The notes under the pieces were generated by a model. The model worked only from the letters and a program-made list of their open reading frames with translations, ran no database searches and had not been told where the DNA came from. From the NCBI GenBank assembly GCA_015075405.1, contig JABTUK010000003.1:1240001-1304000 (forward strand): a stretch of DNA of 64,000 nt. The letters run 5' to 3'. Below, one piece after another: positions 49,743 to 57,824 of this stretch (positions within the stretch are counted from its first letter, which is position 1; every line of letters begins with the position of its first letter). The stretch comes from Anaerolineales bacterium (lineage in GTDB: Bacteria; Chloroflexota; Anaerolineae; 4572-78; J111). The translations under genes were made by a program, and so were the position numbers.

Positions 49743-50498
49743 ATGCTCAATATTTTTCACCCCCAATGGTTTGGTCGGGTAGAGTATGAGACAGCGTTAA
49801 GTTTGCAAAAAGAGTTAGCGGCGCGGCGAGCTGCTCAACAAATCCCTAACACCCTCCTGTTAATGGAACATCCTCAGACCTATACGGTGGGCAATGATGG
49901 ACATCGCGATTATCTCCTGGCTAACCAGGAAGAACTGGCTCGGCTCAAGGTGGCCTATCACCGGGTAAACCGGGGGGGGGCAGTAGCCTATCACGGTCCA
50001 GGCCAGTTAGTCTGTTATCCCATCCTTAATCTCAAAGAGCAGGGGCTAGACTATCATCGCTATCTTAAAATGTTGGAGAGCGTTATTATTCATACCCTGG
50101 CTGCTTTTAAAGTGCGGGCTTTTCGCCAGCGCGGCCTGCCGGGGGTGTGGGTCTGTGTTGATAGCGCAATCCCACACAGTTCCGAGTGGCTGCCCCCCGA
50201 CAGTAATATTGCCCAAATTGCTGCCATCGGAGTTAAACTTGACCAGAATCAGGTAACCAGCCACGGTTTTTTTATCAACATTAATCCTGATTTGAGCTTT
50301 TTCGATTTGATTGTGCCGCGTGGGTTACAAGGCTGCCGGGTAACTTCACTGCACGAGGCGTTAAACAAGCCCATTGAAATTGGTTCTGTCCTGGAGCCTG
50401 TGATACAATCCTTCTGTGAAATTTTTGAAATGGAATCGGTGCTGGCTGAGACGATTCCCCCAAGTTTAATATTTAGTTCAGCAGCCGTACCGGCCTAA
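49743..50498 (+). CDS. lipB: Octanoyl-[ACP]:protein N-octanoyltransferase
   Basis: 251 residues. LMEHPQTYTVGNDGHRDYLL, RGGAVAYHGPGQLVCYPI, the catalytic Lys in GVKLDQNQVTSHGFFININP and the Cys in RGLQGCRVTSLHE are diagnostic. It moves octanoate from ACP to lipoyl domains. ATG 49743 follows GGAGG; upstream codons lack a site. The lipA gene is 42 bp downstream, so the two steps are co-transcribed. Confidence 0.95.
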   Translation: MLNIFHPQWFGRVEYETALSLQKELAARRAAQQIPNTLLLMEHPQTYTVGNDGHRDYLLANQEELARLKVAYHRVNRGGAVAYHGPGQLVCYPILNLKEQGLDYHRYLKMLESVIIHTLAAFKVRAFRQRGLPGVWVCVDSAIPHSSEWLPPDSNIAQIAAIGVKLDQNQVTSHGFFININPDLSFFDLIVPRGLQGCRVTSLHEALNKPIEIGSVLEPVIQSFCEIFEMESVLAETIPPSLIFSSAAVPA

Positions 50499-50540
50499 AG
50501 TGACACGCCGGGCCCGCCGCTGGCTAACAATGATAGGATA

Positions 50541-51458
50541 ATGATAACAAATCTAATTGACCCCAACAGCATCGGGTTGCAAAATGAACTCCCCAAACGC
50601 AAACCGGAGTGGCTCAAAGTTAGGCTGCCGGCCGGAAATAATTACAGCCATCTTAAAAATTTGATGCGCGAGCAGGGGCTGCACACGGTATGCGAAGAAG
50701 CCATGTGCCCCAACATTGGCGAGTGCTGGAACCGGGGCACCGCTACTTTTCTACTGATGGGCGATACCTGCACCCGCTCCTGCGGTTTTTGTCACATTAA
50801 AACAGGCCGGCCCCAAGCGCTCGACGAGGATGAGCCGCGTCGGGTGGCCGAAAGTGTGCTGGCCATGAAGCTGAGCCACTGTGTGCTCACTTCGGTCAAC
50901 CGGGATGAACTGCCCAACGGCGGGGCGCATATTTTTGCCAACACCATCCGCGAGATTCGCCGGCGGTTGCCCCAATGCACCATCGAGGTGCTTATTCCTG
51001 ATTTCAAAGGCAACCTGGCGGCGCTGCAAGAGGTGATGGCGGCCCGCCCCGAAATATTGAACCACAACACCGAAACCGTGCCCCGGCTTTACCGCACAGT
51101 ACGTCCGCAAGCCAACTATCAGCAAACCCTCAAAGTGCTCTCAAATGCCAAAGTTTTGGATCCAGGCACGACCACAAAAACGGGCATCATGGTCGGTTTG
51201 GGAGAAACTAAGGAAGAGGTCCTGGCGGTAATGCGCGATTTGCGGGAGCACCAGGTTGACATTTTGACCATCGGCCAATATTTGCGCCCCTCGCCGCTGC
51301 ATCTGCCGGTTTATCGCTATGTCCATCCCAGCGAATTTCAGGAATTCCACCAGGTTGGGATGGAGCTGGGCTTTCGCTGGGTAGAGAGCGGGCCGCTGGT
51401 GCGCAGCAGCTACCACGCCGAAGGGCAAGCCCAGGCATTAGCCATCCCCGCGCGTTAA
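50541..51458 (+). CDS. lipA: Lipoyl synthase
   Basis: 305 residues. The auxiliary cluster ligands are in CEEAMCPNIGEC and the radical SAM cluster in CTRSCGFC. KTGIMVGLGETKEEV and the C-terminal SSYHAEGQ complete the family pattern. It inserts two sulfurs into octanoyl-lysine to make lipoamide. It follows lipB in one operon. Confidence 0.97.
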   Translation: MITNLIDPNSIGLQNELPKRKPEWLKVRLPAGNNYSHLKNLMREQGLHTVCEEAMCPNIGECWNRGTATFLLMGDTCTRSCGFCHIKTGRPQALDEDEPRRVAESVLAMKLSHCVLTSVNRDELPNGGAHIFANTIREIRRRLPQCTIEVLIPDFKGNLAALQEVMAARPEILNHNTETVPRLYRTVRPQANYQQTLKVLSNAKVLDPGTTTKTGIMVGLGETKEEVLAVMRDLREHQVDILTIGQYLRPSPLHLPVYRYVHPSEFQEFHQVGMELGFRWVESGPLVRSSYHAEGQAQALAIPAR

Positions 51459-51505
51459 AGGTTGAAGGTTAAACGTTGAAACGTTTGAACGTTTAACCTT
51501 CAACG
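51455..51505. repeat. Palindromic repeat, family D, copy 3
   Basis: AAAGGTTGAAGGTTAAACGT, TGAAACG and the mirrored CGTTTGAACGTTTAACCTTC. It lies between the convergent lipA and triple-repeat genes. Confidence 0.75.
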
Positions 51506-51507
51506 TC

Positions 51508-52434
51508 TTATTCCTGCTCCAAAACAAATCCCGCCGCGGCGACTCGCTGGCCCAATGACTCCAACCCGACCGTTTCCGGGATTTCCCAGATCCGCTCATC
51601 GCCGTTAAAGCGCCGGCCCGGAATACTTTTGACCAGAGCCAGGATGGCTTGAAACTCGCCCCCGCTGACAACTAAAGGCACATCGCCCAGCCGAATACGG
51701 ACGCGGTCACCGCCACGCCGTCCGGCTGGCCCGGCAGCAGCGGCAGGCGCGGCCATAGCCGGTTTGGGCCTGGTGGGTGGTGGTTCTGGTTCAAACAGAG
51801 GCTCATCAAAAAAATCATCGGCCACCGGGGGAGGCGCCAGTTCATCATCCCACCAGGGGGGCGGTTCCGGCGCTTCATCCGGCTCATCAAAAAAGTCCGG
51901 GGCCTGGTAAGGGGGCGGAGCAGCATGACCACTAAAATTGGGCGCTTCCATCGGCGGGACCGGCCCCAGGGGAATTTTTGCTGCGCCTTCAAGCTGAAAA
52001 CCGGCGGCCTCAACCATGCCTTTAATTACCCCCGGATCGCCCGAAATTTCCCATAGCTTGGTATCGCTGTCAAAGCGGCGGCCGGGCAGCCCTTTGACCA
52101 TAGCCAGCATATCCTGAAAATTACCGCCAACCACCGCCAATCGTTGCCCCCCGACCAGCACCCGAATCCGGTCGCCGCCCGTGCCGGTAGGACCGGAAGC
52201 AGCAGGCGGGGCGCTGGCAACAGGTGCGCCGCCTTCCAGCGAGTAGCCGCTAATCTCAAGCTGGCGTTGGACTTCCTCGGCCGGGCCGGGAAGCTGCCAC
52301 ACTTTCAATTCGCTCACAAAGCGGCGGCCATTAATTTGTTTCACCGCGCTCAGCATCTCTTGAAACGTACCGCCGACCACATTAAACTCCTGGTCGCCAA
52401 TTTGAATGCGGATACGATCTTTGCGTTCGCTCAC
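51508..52434 (-). CDS. Hypothetical protein with three repeated ~62-residue domains
   Basis: 308 residues. Each unit has DRIRI(x)GD/GGQ, VVGGTFQEML, a VKxxxGRRF motif, then KLWEI or VWQL and a helix with GF/GYxLE. Units are at ~5-65, 83-150 and 240-305. A Pro/Asp/Glu-rich linker (160-230) joins units 2 and 3. The GRRFxxxxxxW pattern resembles the HARP/SMARCAL1-type nucleic-acid-binding repeat, but that is an inference. The GTG start has AGGAGG 8 bases upstream. No enzyme domain is attached. Confidence 0.75.
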   Translation of the reverse strand: MSERKDRIRIQIGDQEFNVVGGTFQEMLSAVKQINGRRFVSELKVWQLPGPAEEVQRQLEISGYSLEGGAPVASAPPAASGPTGTGGDRIRVLVGGQRLAVVGGNFQDMLAMVKGLPGRRFDSDTKLWEISGDPGVIKGMVEAAGFQLEGAAKIPLGPVPPMEAPNFSGHAAPPPYQAPDFFDEPDEAPEPPPWWDDELAPPPVADDFFDEPLFEPEPPPTRPKPAMAAPAAAAGPAGRRGGDRVRIRLGDVPLVVSGGEFQAILALVKSIPGRRFNGDERIWEIPETVGLESLGQRVAAAGFVLEQE

Positions 52435-52456
52435 TGTTCAATCCTCCTCTGAAAAT

Positions 52457-52558
52457 AGACCGGGGACGAGGGACCGGAGATCGGAACCCCCACCCTAACC
52501 CTCCCCCTAATAGGGGGAGGGAAGGGTGGGGGTGCATCGGTCTCCGGTCTTCGGTCAT
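52457..52558. repeat. Palindromic repeat, family C, copy 4, with a nested G/C palindrome
   Basis: AGACCGGGGACGAGGGACCG and GAGATCGG on the left and CGGTCTCCGGTCTTCGGTCA on the right are family C. The loop holds a second palindrome: CCCCCACCCTAACCCTCCCC and GGGGGAGGGAAGGGTGGGGG (52488-52533). That inner word belongs with the G/C-type F elements, so one repeat has landed in another. Confidence 0.78.
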
Positions 52559-52645
52559 AAAATGACATTTTCATCCTCTCTCAACTATACATAAAAAACG
52601 CCTCTGCTTGCGTGGACAGAGGCGTTACCATCAACTCAAAGGGGA

Positions 52646-53149
52646 TTATTCCCACATATATTTGCCCCAGGCTTCTCTGGCCTCCAGGCTGGTCAGGGCG
52701 GCAATAGCAATATAACGTGGTCGTTTGGGGGGTGTCAGCAAGATCATGTTGGCTTCGGTGGGTGTCCGGCTGCCTTTGCGGCCATTGCACTTATCGCAGG
52801 CGGCTACCACGTTCTCCCAGGTAGTTTTGCCCCCGCGAGAGCGCGGCAAGACGTGGTCCATGGTCAAGTCTTTACGAGCGGGCATGGCGCCGCAGTACTG
52901 ACAGGTGTAATGATCGCGGGCCAGCACCCCACGCCGAGTCACCGGCAGCGTAATCCGGTGGGGGATTTTGACAAAATAAACCAGGCGAATGACCAGGGGC
53001 CGGGGCAAACTGTAATTTTCGGAGCGCAGTTTGGCTTCGGCCGCTTCAATCAATTCCGCTTTTTCTTTTAAGAGCAACACCACTGCCCGTTTGACCGAAA
53101 CAACACTGAGAGGTTCGTAGGTTGCGTTTAGAACAAGGACATCTCCCAC
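52646..53149 (-). CDS. HNH endonuclease family protein
   Basis: 167 residues. GDVLVLNATYEPLSVVSVKR at the start and the HNH core YTCQYCG...DHVLPRSRGGKTTWENVVAAC with the CDKCNGRKG motif are characteristic. This is a widespread chromosomal HNH family, often near housekeeping genes, and not an intron protein. The start is GTG 53149, 9 bases after GGAGG. Its substrate is unknown. Confidence 0.9.
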   Translation of the reverse strand: MGDVLVLNATYEPLSVVSVKRAVVLLLKEKAELIEAAEAKLRSENYSLPRPLVIRLVYFVKIPHRITLPVTRRGVLARDHYTCQYCGAMPARKDLTMDHVLPRSRGGKTTWENVVAACDKCNGRKGSRTPTEANMILLTPPKRPRYIAIAALTSLEAREAWGKYMWE

Positions 53150-53391
53150 GTTAGACAGCCTCCAATTCACAGGTGATAAGGGGGCCAAATTTGGCTAACA
53201 TTATATCAAACTCGACTCGCCGGGTCAAGTGGCTTTGTGAGAAAATTGACAATTTTAACACATACGAGATGTGGTATACAGAGAAACTATCCTACTATAT
53301 TTAGTTGCTATTCAGCATTTTTAGAGACCTCTTGCGTTCTGAGTAAATTGTCAGGACCTCGATGATTCTGGCGAAGGGGCGTTAAACAAGG

Positions 53392-53397
53392 TATAAT
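53392..53397 (+). promoter_or_regulatory. Candidate -10 element of fbp
   Basis: A perfect TATAAT at 53392-53397, 45 bases before the fbp ATG. The expected -35 position 17 bp upstream has TGGCGA, a poor match, so recognition would depend on an activator or an extended -10. Confidence 0.35.
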
Positions 53398-53442
53398 TGA
53401 AGCAGTATTACTCCCCAATATTACAGTAGAAAGAGGACAAAG

Positions 53443-54459
53443 ATGCCCCTAAGAACCAATAAACGCATTGTTACCATTGAACGGCACATCCTTGACGAGC
53501 AAGCCGCTTTTCCCGATGCCACCGGCACGCTGACGGCTATCCTTTACGATATGGCCGTAGCCGCCAAGTTGATTTCCAGCCATACCACGCGGGCCGGCCT
53601 GGCCGATATTATCGGCGCAACCGGTGAGGTCAACGTACAGGGCGAGGAAGTCCAACTGCTGGATGAGTATGCTCACCGGATCATCTTTCAATTGAACGAC
53701 CACACCGGGCGTTTGTGCGTCATGGGGTCGGAGGAAGAGAAAGAGATTATTCCCATTCCGTCCAAATATACCTGCGGCAAATATGTGCTGCTGTTCGACC
53801 CGCTGGATGGTTCAAGCAATATAGATTTCAATGTGAGCGTCGGCACGATTTTCTCCATTTTCCGGCGCAAAACGGAGTTCGATGGCCCCGGCACACTGGA
53901 GGACGTGTTGCAAAAAGGCTCTGATATTGTGGCTGCTGGCTATATTGTCTACGGTTCCAGCACGATGATGGTTTACAGCACCGGCAACGGCGTCCACGGC
54001 TTCACCCTTGACCCCAGCATTGGCGAGTTTTTGCTGTCGCACCCCAACATCCGCCTGCCGGAAGCAAGATTTTACAGCGCCAACCAGGGCTACCAGAGCC
54101 GCTGGAGCGACGGGGTGCAGCGCTATACCCGCTGGCTGCGCGGCGAAGAGGGCAATACCCAATCGCTGTCGCTGCGCTACATCGGCTCGATGATTGCCGA
54201 CATCCATCGCAACCTGCTCGGCGGCGGCGTCTTTTACTATCCCGCCGATACCAAATCACCCAACGGCAAATTACGCATGCTCTTCGAGGCCCAGCCCATG
54301 AGTTTTATCATCGAGCAGGCCGGCGGCTACGCCTCAACCGGCCGCCAGCCCATCCGCGACATCCAGCCGACCCAACTCCACCAGCGCACCCCACTCTACG
54401 TCGGCAACCGCGAGTTGGTGGAGAAGGCCGAGGAGTTTATTGCCAAGTATGATGGATAA
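53443..54459 (+). CDS. fbp: Class I fructose-1,6-bisphosphatase
   Basis: 338 residues. GEEVQLLDEYAHRIIF, GSEEEKEIIPIPSKYTCGKY, and the metal-binding LLFDPLDGSSNIDFNVSVGT are diagnostic, as is GGVFYYPADTKSPNGKLRML near the end. It dephosphorylates fructose-1,6-bisphosphate in gluconeogenesis. ATG 53443 follows AAAGAGG. Single gene; no Calvin-cycle genes nearby. Confidence 0.97.
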   Translation: MPLRTNKRIVTIERHILDEQAAFPDATGTLTAILYDMAVAAKLISSHTTRAGLADIIGATGEVNVQGEEVQLLDEYAHRIIFQLNDHTGRLCVMGSEEEKEIIPIPSKYTCGKYVLLFDPLDGSSNIDFNVSVGTIFSIFRRKTEFDGPGTLEDVLQKGSDIVAAGYIVYGSSTMMVYSTGNGVHGFTLDPSIGEFLLSHPNIRLPEARFYSANQGYQSRWSDGVQRYTRWLRGEEGNTQSLSLRYIGSMIADIHRNLLGGGVFYYPADTKSPNGKLRMLFEAQPMSFIIEQAGGYASTGRQPIRDIQPTQLHQRTPLYVGNRELVEKAEEFIAKYDG

Positions 54460-54573
54460 GGGGTTGTAGACGAGAGGTTGATTCGCTGAATAAATTGTTG
54501 GGCGGCTAACTATTACAGTTATGATAAGCTTATGTCCTGTACTTCTACTTCTGAGATCAGGTAGGATTAAAGT

Positions 54574-54945
54574 ATGGATGGCCAAGATATAGAACATAAA
54601 CGCCGATTACAAGCAGCTCATAGGGAAAGGCTACAGGTATTGGAACTTCAGGAAGCACGCTACGGTATGGCATGCCCTCCTCACATTATCATTGAAATAG
54701 AGAGCCTGAAGGAAAAAATATACACCATAGAACAGGAAATAGAGCATAGATGCAATATCTCTAGTTCTGCATTTGATTTAGCCGAGGGGAGAGAGATGTT
54801 TCAAAGCGAGGTCCGAAAATTAATCCGACAAGAACTTCAACAAGAACTTAAAGATATTATGGGCAATCTTAATGTTTTAAGTCAGTTTGCAATCGCGGAG
54901 CGAGGTAATACTATGGCACAGAGAGCAGAATTTTTTGAGATTTGA
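54574..54945 (+). CDS. Small coiled-coil protein with an effector-associated-like helical domain
   Basis: 123 residues. Residues ~12-56 (RLQAAHRERLQVLELQEARY, then GMACPPHIIIEIESLKEKIY) resemble the N-terminal domain of the STAND-WD40 protein at 29962; an ungapped 37-residue stretch has 10 identities including A-x-Y-G and P. The C-terminal half is a coiled coil (SEVRKLIRQELQQELKDIMG). Such domains in conflict systems recruit partners by self-association. No enzyme domain is present, so it may be an adaptor. The DNA here is AT-richer than the surroundings. Confidence 0.68.
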   Translation: MDGQDIEHKRRLQAAHRERLQVLELQEARYGMACPPHIIIEIESLKEKIYTIEQEIEHRCNISSSAFDLAEGREMFQSEVRKLIRQELQQELKDIMGNLNVLSQFAIAERGNTMAQRAEFFEI

Positions 54946-55087
54946 GAACAAAAATGTAGCAATATTATCCTTTGATTGTATTTGACACGTTGTATATTAG
55001 TGTCAGTTGTAAGTGGCTCTAACCTTGCCAGACCGCAAGCGGCTAAACTCAGGCGTTGGGTTGCAAAAAAACAATGCAGGAACAGTA

Positions 55088-55630
55088 ATGCTCCAAATAG
55101 ATGAGCCAATCACTGTAGTAACCTATGATCCGGTCTGGCCTCAACTATTTGAACAAGAACAAGCTTTTGTTAAGGCTGCCTTCACTCATCAGGCAGTTGA
55201 GGTGCAGCACTTTGGCAGTACGGCGGCGCCGGGGTTATCGGCCAAGCCGATCATAGATATTTTGGTTGGCTTGCCGGAACTTCATTTAGAAGCCGGTCAG
55301 ATCGAGGCATTGGCCCAATTGGGTTATGAATATCTGGGTGAAGCCGGAGTTTCGGGGCGGCTCGCCTTCCGCAAGCGCAGACCGCAGGCATTTAACATCG
55401 CGGTGGTGCAGTGGCATAACAAGCTGTGGCGCGATAATCTATTGCTGCGGGATTATTTACGAAAGCATCCCCAGGCAGCACGGCGGTATGAGCAGCACAA
55501 GGTTGAGGTCGTAGGGCAAGGGCATACCACTCTGCTAAGCTATTCGGAGCAAAAGAAGGCGGTAATAGAGGAATTATTGGAGCAGGCTCGCATTTGGGAT
55601 GTAGGGCAGGGTCAAGCAGCAGAACTTTAA
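55088..55630 (+). CDS. GrpB-family protein (nucleotidyltransferase fold)
   Basis: 180 residues. VVTYDPVWPQLFEQEQAFVK, HFGSTAAPGLSAKPIIDILV and NIAVVQWHNKLWRDNLLLRD are typical of the GrpB/dephospho-CoA-kinase-like family, which has a nucleotidyltransferase-like fold. ATG 55088 follows AGGA by 7 bases; an upstream GTG at 55013 would add unrelated residues. Its substrate is not known. It is a common accessory gene. Confidence 0.88.
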   Translation: MLQIDEPITVVTYDPVWPQLFEQEQAFVKAAFTHQAVEVQHFGSTAAPGLSAKPIIDILVGLPELHLEAGQIEALAQLGYEYLGEAGVSGRLAFRKRRPQAFNIAVVQWHNKLWRDNLLLRDYLRKHPQAARRYEQHKVEVVGQGHTTLLSYSEQKKAVIEELLEQARIWDVGQGQAAEL

Positions 55631-55765
55631 AACTATAAAGCGCGAGGCGGGTTAAAGCTGAAAAAGAAACAGGATTTTTGGTAATTAAGTAGCCCCATCT
55701 ACAATTTAGAGTAACAACCAACTATTAAGAGATGAGTTGGAAACAATCTTTAAAGGAGAACCAAA

Positions 55766-55966
55766 GTGGAACTGGTGATAAGTGATGAAAAATTCAAGGA
55801 GCTTATAAAAGAAATCCTCATCGAAATGATTAAAGAAAAAAGGGATTTATTCTACGAGCTTATCCTAGAAGCTATGGAAGAAGCGGGTTTGGCTAAGGCG
55901 ATTAGCGAAGGGCGAAAAGATAGCTTTGTCAGCGAAGACCAGATTTTAGCAATTTTACAGGCTTAA
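55766..55966 (+). CDS. Putative antitoxin of a RelE/ParE-type pair
   Basis: 66 residues, highly charged and helical (FKELIKEILIEMIKEKRDLF), ending with a Ser/Glu-rich segment. The GTG start follows AAAGGAG. The toxin gene starts 3 bp after its stop. Size, charge and position fit an antitoxin; I do not recognise the subfamily. Confidence 0.72.
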   Translation: MELVISDEKFKELIKEILIEMIKEKRDLFYELILEAMEEAGLAKAISEGRKDSFVSEDQILAILQA

Positions 55967-55968
55967 AC

Positions 55969-56235
55969 GTGGAAATCCGTTTTGAGGCCAGTTTTGAGAA
56001 GGATTTGAAAAAGATCAGGGATAAAAAGTTGCTAAAGCAAATCAGAGAAGTAATTGAAGAAGTAAAGCTGGCTAAGGGTTTGAAAGACATAACTGATTTG
56101 AAGAAACTGAAAGGGTATGAGACGTTTTATCGTATAAGGTTAGGAGATTATCGGATAGGCATTGACATAGTAGAAAATAAAGTTATCTTCACCCGATTTC
56201 TACATCGTAAGGAAATCTACAAATATTTCCCGTAA
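55969..56235 (+). CDS. RelE/ParE-family mRNA-interferase-like toxin
   Basis: 88 residues. FEASFEKDLKKIRDKKLLKQ at the start, LKGYETFYRIRLGDYRIGID and TRFLHRKEIYKYFP at the end are the standard RelE fold motifs. It probably cleaves mRNA in the ribosome or inhibits gyrase, depending on the subfamily. The start is GTG. It is directly downstream of the antitoxin gene. Confidence 0.88.
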   Translation: MEIRFEASFEKDLKKIRDKKLLKQIREVIEEVKLAKGLKDITDLKKLKGYETFYRIRLGDYRIGIDIVENKVIFTRFLHRKEIYKYFP

Positions 56236-56323
56236 ACCTACTACTTGTGTCAATACCCCACCCACGTAATACAAGATTAATCAATAGAATCTCAAAAATT
56301 ACGAAGAAATATGTGAATAAAAA

Positions 56324-56364
56324 AAGCCCCCAGAGGACACTTCCTCCGGGGGCTTCTATTTTTT
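56324..56364. terminator. Bidirectional rho-independent terminator
   Basis: AAGCCCCC-A-GAGGA, loop CACT and TCCTC-C-GGGGGCTT pair with a single A/C mismatch. T tracts occur at both ends (ATTTTTT on the right, A-rich on the left). It separates the convergent toxin and PA14-protein genes. Confidence 0.92.
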
Positions 56365-56370
56365 GGAAAA

Positions 56371-57675
56371 CTACCGTTTCACAAACTTCAGCGCATCAAA
56401 CGCAATCCTGGTCGAGTTGGCCGCTTCGCCGGTGCTGTCGTAGAGAAAAACGCACTCCTCCTGTTTGCCCTCGAAATAGTAGGTTCCCAGGCTGACCCAC
56501 TCGTTGGAATAGCGGCTCTGGTTGAGGGTCCGTTCTTCCCACTGCCCAAAGTGATAAATCTGGTAGCGGGCTGCGCCGGTGGTGGCGTTGCTGCCGGGAA
56601 TGAAGGCAAAGACTTCATAATTGCCGGCAATGGTAATAGGCGGAGTCCATTTGCCAAAGTTGACCGGATCGTGGGTAGTATTGTACGTCCACGAGCTGGC
56701 CCCATAGCCGCCGGGTCCAATGTAGCGGTTGCCGGCCGGCCCGCCCCAGCGAAAACGGGGGCTTTTATCGTCCACCACGATCGCTGCGCCGCCGGGGTCG
56801 GGTTCGATATCCTCGTAGCCGTCCGGGTCGCCGTCGAAGCTCAACTGGGCCACCGCATTGCCAACATGGTCGTAATATTCAACCACAAACGTGCGATAGC
56901 CGCCTTTAAGCGGCACTTCCCGCGTCTGGTAGGTCACGCTCTGGTCATACCACGAGTCGTAGAAGATTTTGCCGTCAACATACAGACGCATGCCGTCGTC
57001 GTGTTGAATTCTAAATTTGTAGACAGCATCTTTGCTAAGGTAAATCGAGCGGGTCCAGCGCACCGAGAAGTTATCGCGGGTGATTTTGGGGGCCGGGGAG
57101 CCGCTGTTCCAATCAAAGTTGATGGCTCCATCCTGACGTTCCACTACCGGATCTCCGGCCAGGTCACGGTTGTTGAAATATTGGCCCGTCCACGCGCCGA
57201 CAATATCATCCTCGCCGCCCAGTTGAATCCACTCAAAATTGATTTTGGCTTTGCCGGTTTTTTCAAAGTAAGCTACTTGCAGCTCGTGGTCGCCGGTGGT
57301 ATCAATGTAAACTTTGGCTTTGCGGTGTTTGTAGCCAAAATCCCAGGCGTCCAGAATCAAAGTGCCGTCCAGCCAGACTCGCGCCCCATCATCGGCGGTT
57401 ATCAAAAACAGATAGGTCCCTTTTTCAAAATGCCGGGTGATGGTGTAACGGGCAGAAAAATTATCGGGGGGGATTTCTACCGCCGGGGAACCGTAGCCCC
57501 AATCGTGGCTCAGCACCGCTTCATAAATGCTAAGCCGAGGTGCGCCCGACAGGCTGTCGTTATCACAATACTCGGCCCGCCAGCTCAGTTTCAGCAGCGG
57601 GGCCGCCTGAGAAGTCAACGGTAATACCGCTGCAACCAGCCACAAGGTTATGAGTAGCCCAATCGTTTTTTTCAT
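56371..57675 (-). CDS. Secreted protein with two PA14-like domains and a C-terminal golvesin-like domain
   Basis: 434 residues. A signal peptide (KKTIGLLITLWLVAAVLPL, cleaved after SQA) precedes two PA14-like beta domains (~30-155 and 165-300), both with the FTADDGARVWLDG/FRIQHDDGMRLYVDG motif. The third domain (~310-434; RFRWGGPAGNRYIGPGGYGA, YQIYHFGQWEERTLNQSRYS) is like the golvesin/Xly carbohydrate-binding domain. It is probably a secreted carbohydrate- or cell-wall-binding protein. ATG 57675 is chosen from the signal peptide. It has no membrane anchor. Confidence 0.85.
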   Translation of the reverse strand: MKKTIGLLITLWLVAAVLPLTSQAAPLLKLSWRAEYCDNDSLSGAPRLSIYEAVLSHDWGYGSPAVEIPPDNFSARYTITRHFEKGTYLFLITADDGARVWLDGTLILDAWDFGYKHRKAKVYIDTTGDHELQVAYFEKTGKAKINFEWIQLGGEDDIVGAWTGQYFNNRDLAGDPVVERQDGAINFDWNSGSPAPKITRDNFSVRWTRSIYLSKDAVYKFRIQHDDGMRLYVDGKIFYDSWYDQSVTYQTREVPLKGGYRTFVVEYYDHVGNAVAQLSFDGDPDGYEDIEPDPGGAAIVVDDKSPRFRWGGPAGNRYIGPGGYGASSWTYNTTHDPVNFGKWTPPITIAGNYEVFAFIPGSNATTGAARYQIYHFGQWEERTLNQSRYSNEWVSLGTYYFEGKQEECVFLYDSTGEAANSTRIAFDALKFVKR

Positions 57676-57751
57676 GGTAACTGTGTCTCCGTTAGTTTCC
57701 TGGCGGGCCAAAGTATATTTAGGGTTTGCCCAGAAATAACTTCGCGTTTCG

Positions 57752-57806
57752 AGTTCCCACCAGTTCCTATAAGTTCCATGGGGGCTAAAGGAACTGGTAG
57801 GAACTT
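57752..57806. repeat. Palindromic repeat, family H, copy 2
   Basis: AGTTCCCACCAGTTCCTATA and AGTTCC on the left face GGAACTGGTAGGAACTT on the right. The left flank AGAAATAACTTCGCG is like the flank of copy 1. Confidence 0.68.
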
Positions 57807-57824
57807 ATTCTTGAACACCTTATT

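Noticed and set aside
56551..57624. Plus-strand open frame of 357 codons opposite the PA14 gene
   Set aside because: The minus strand has a signal peptide and two PA14 motifs; the plus frame shows no motif.
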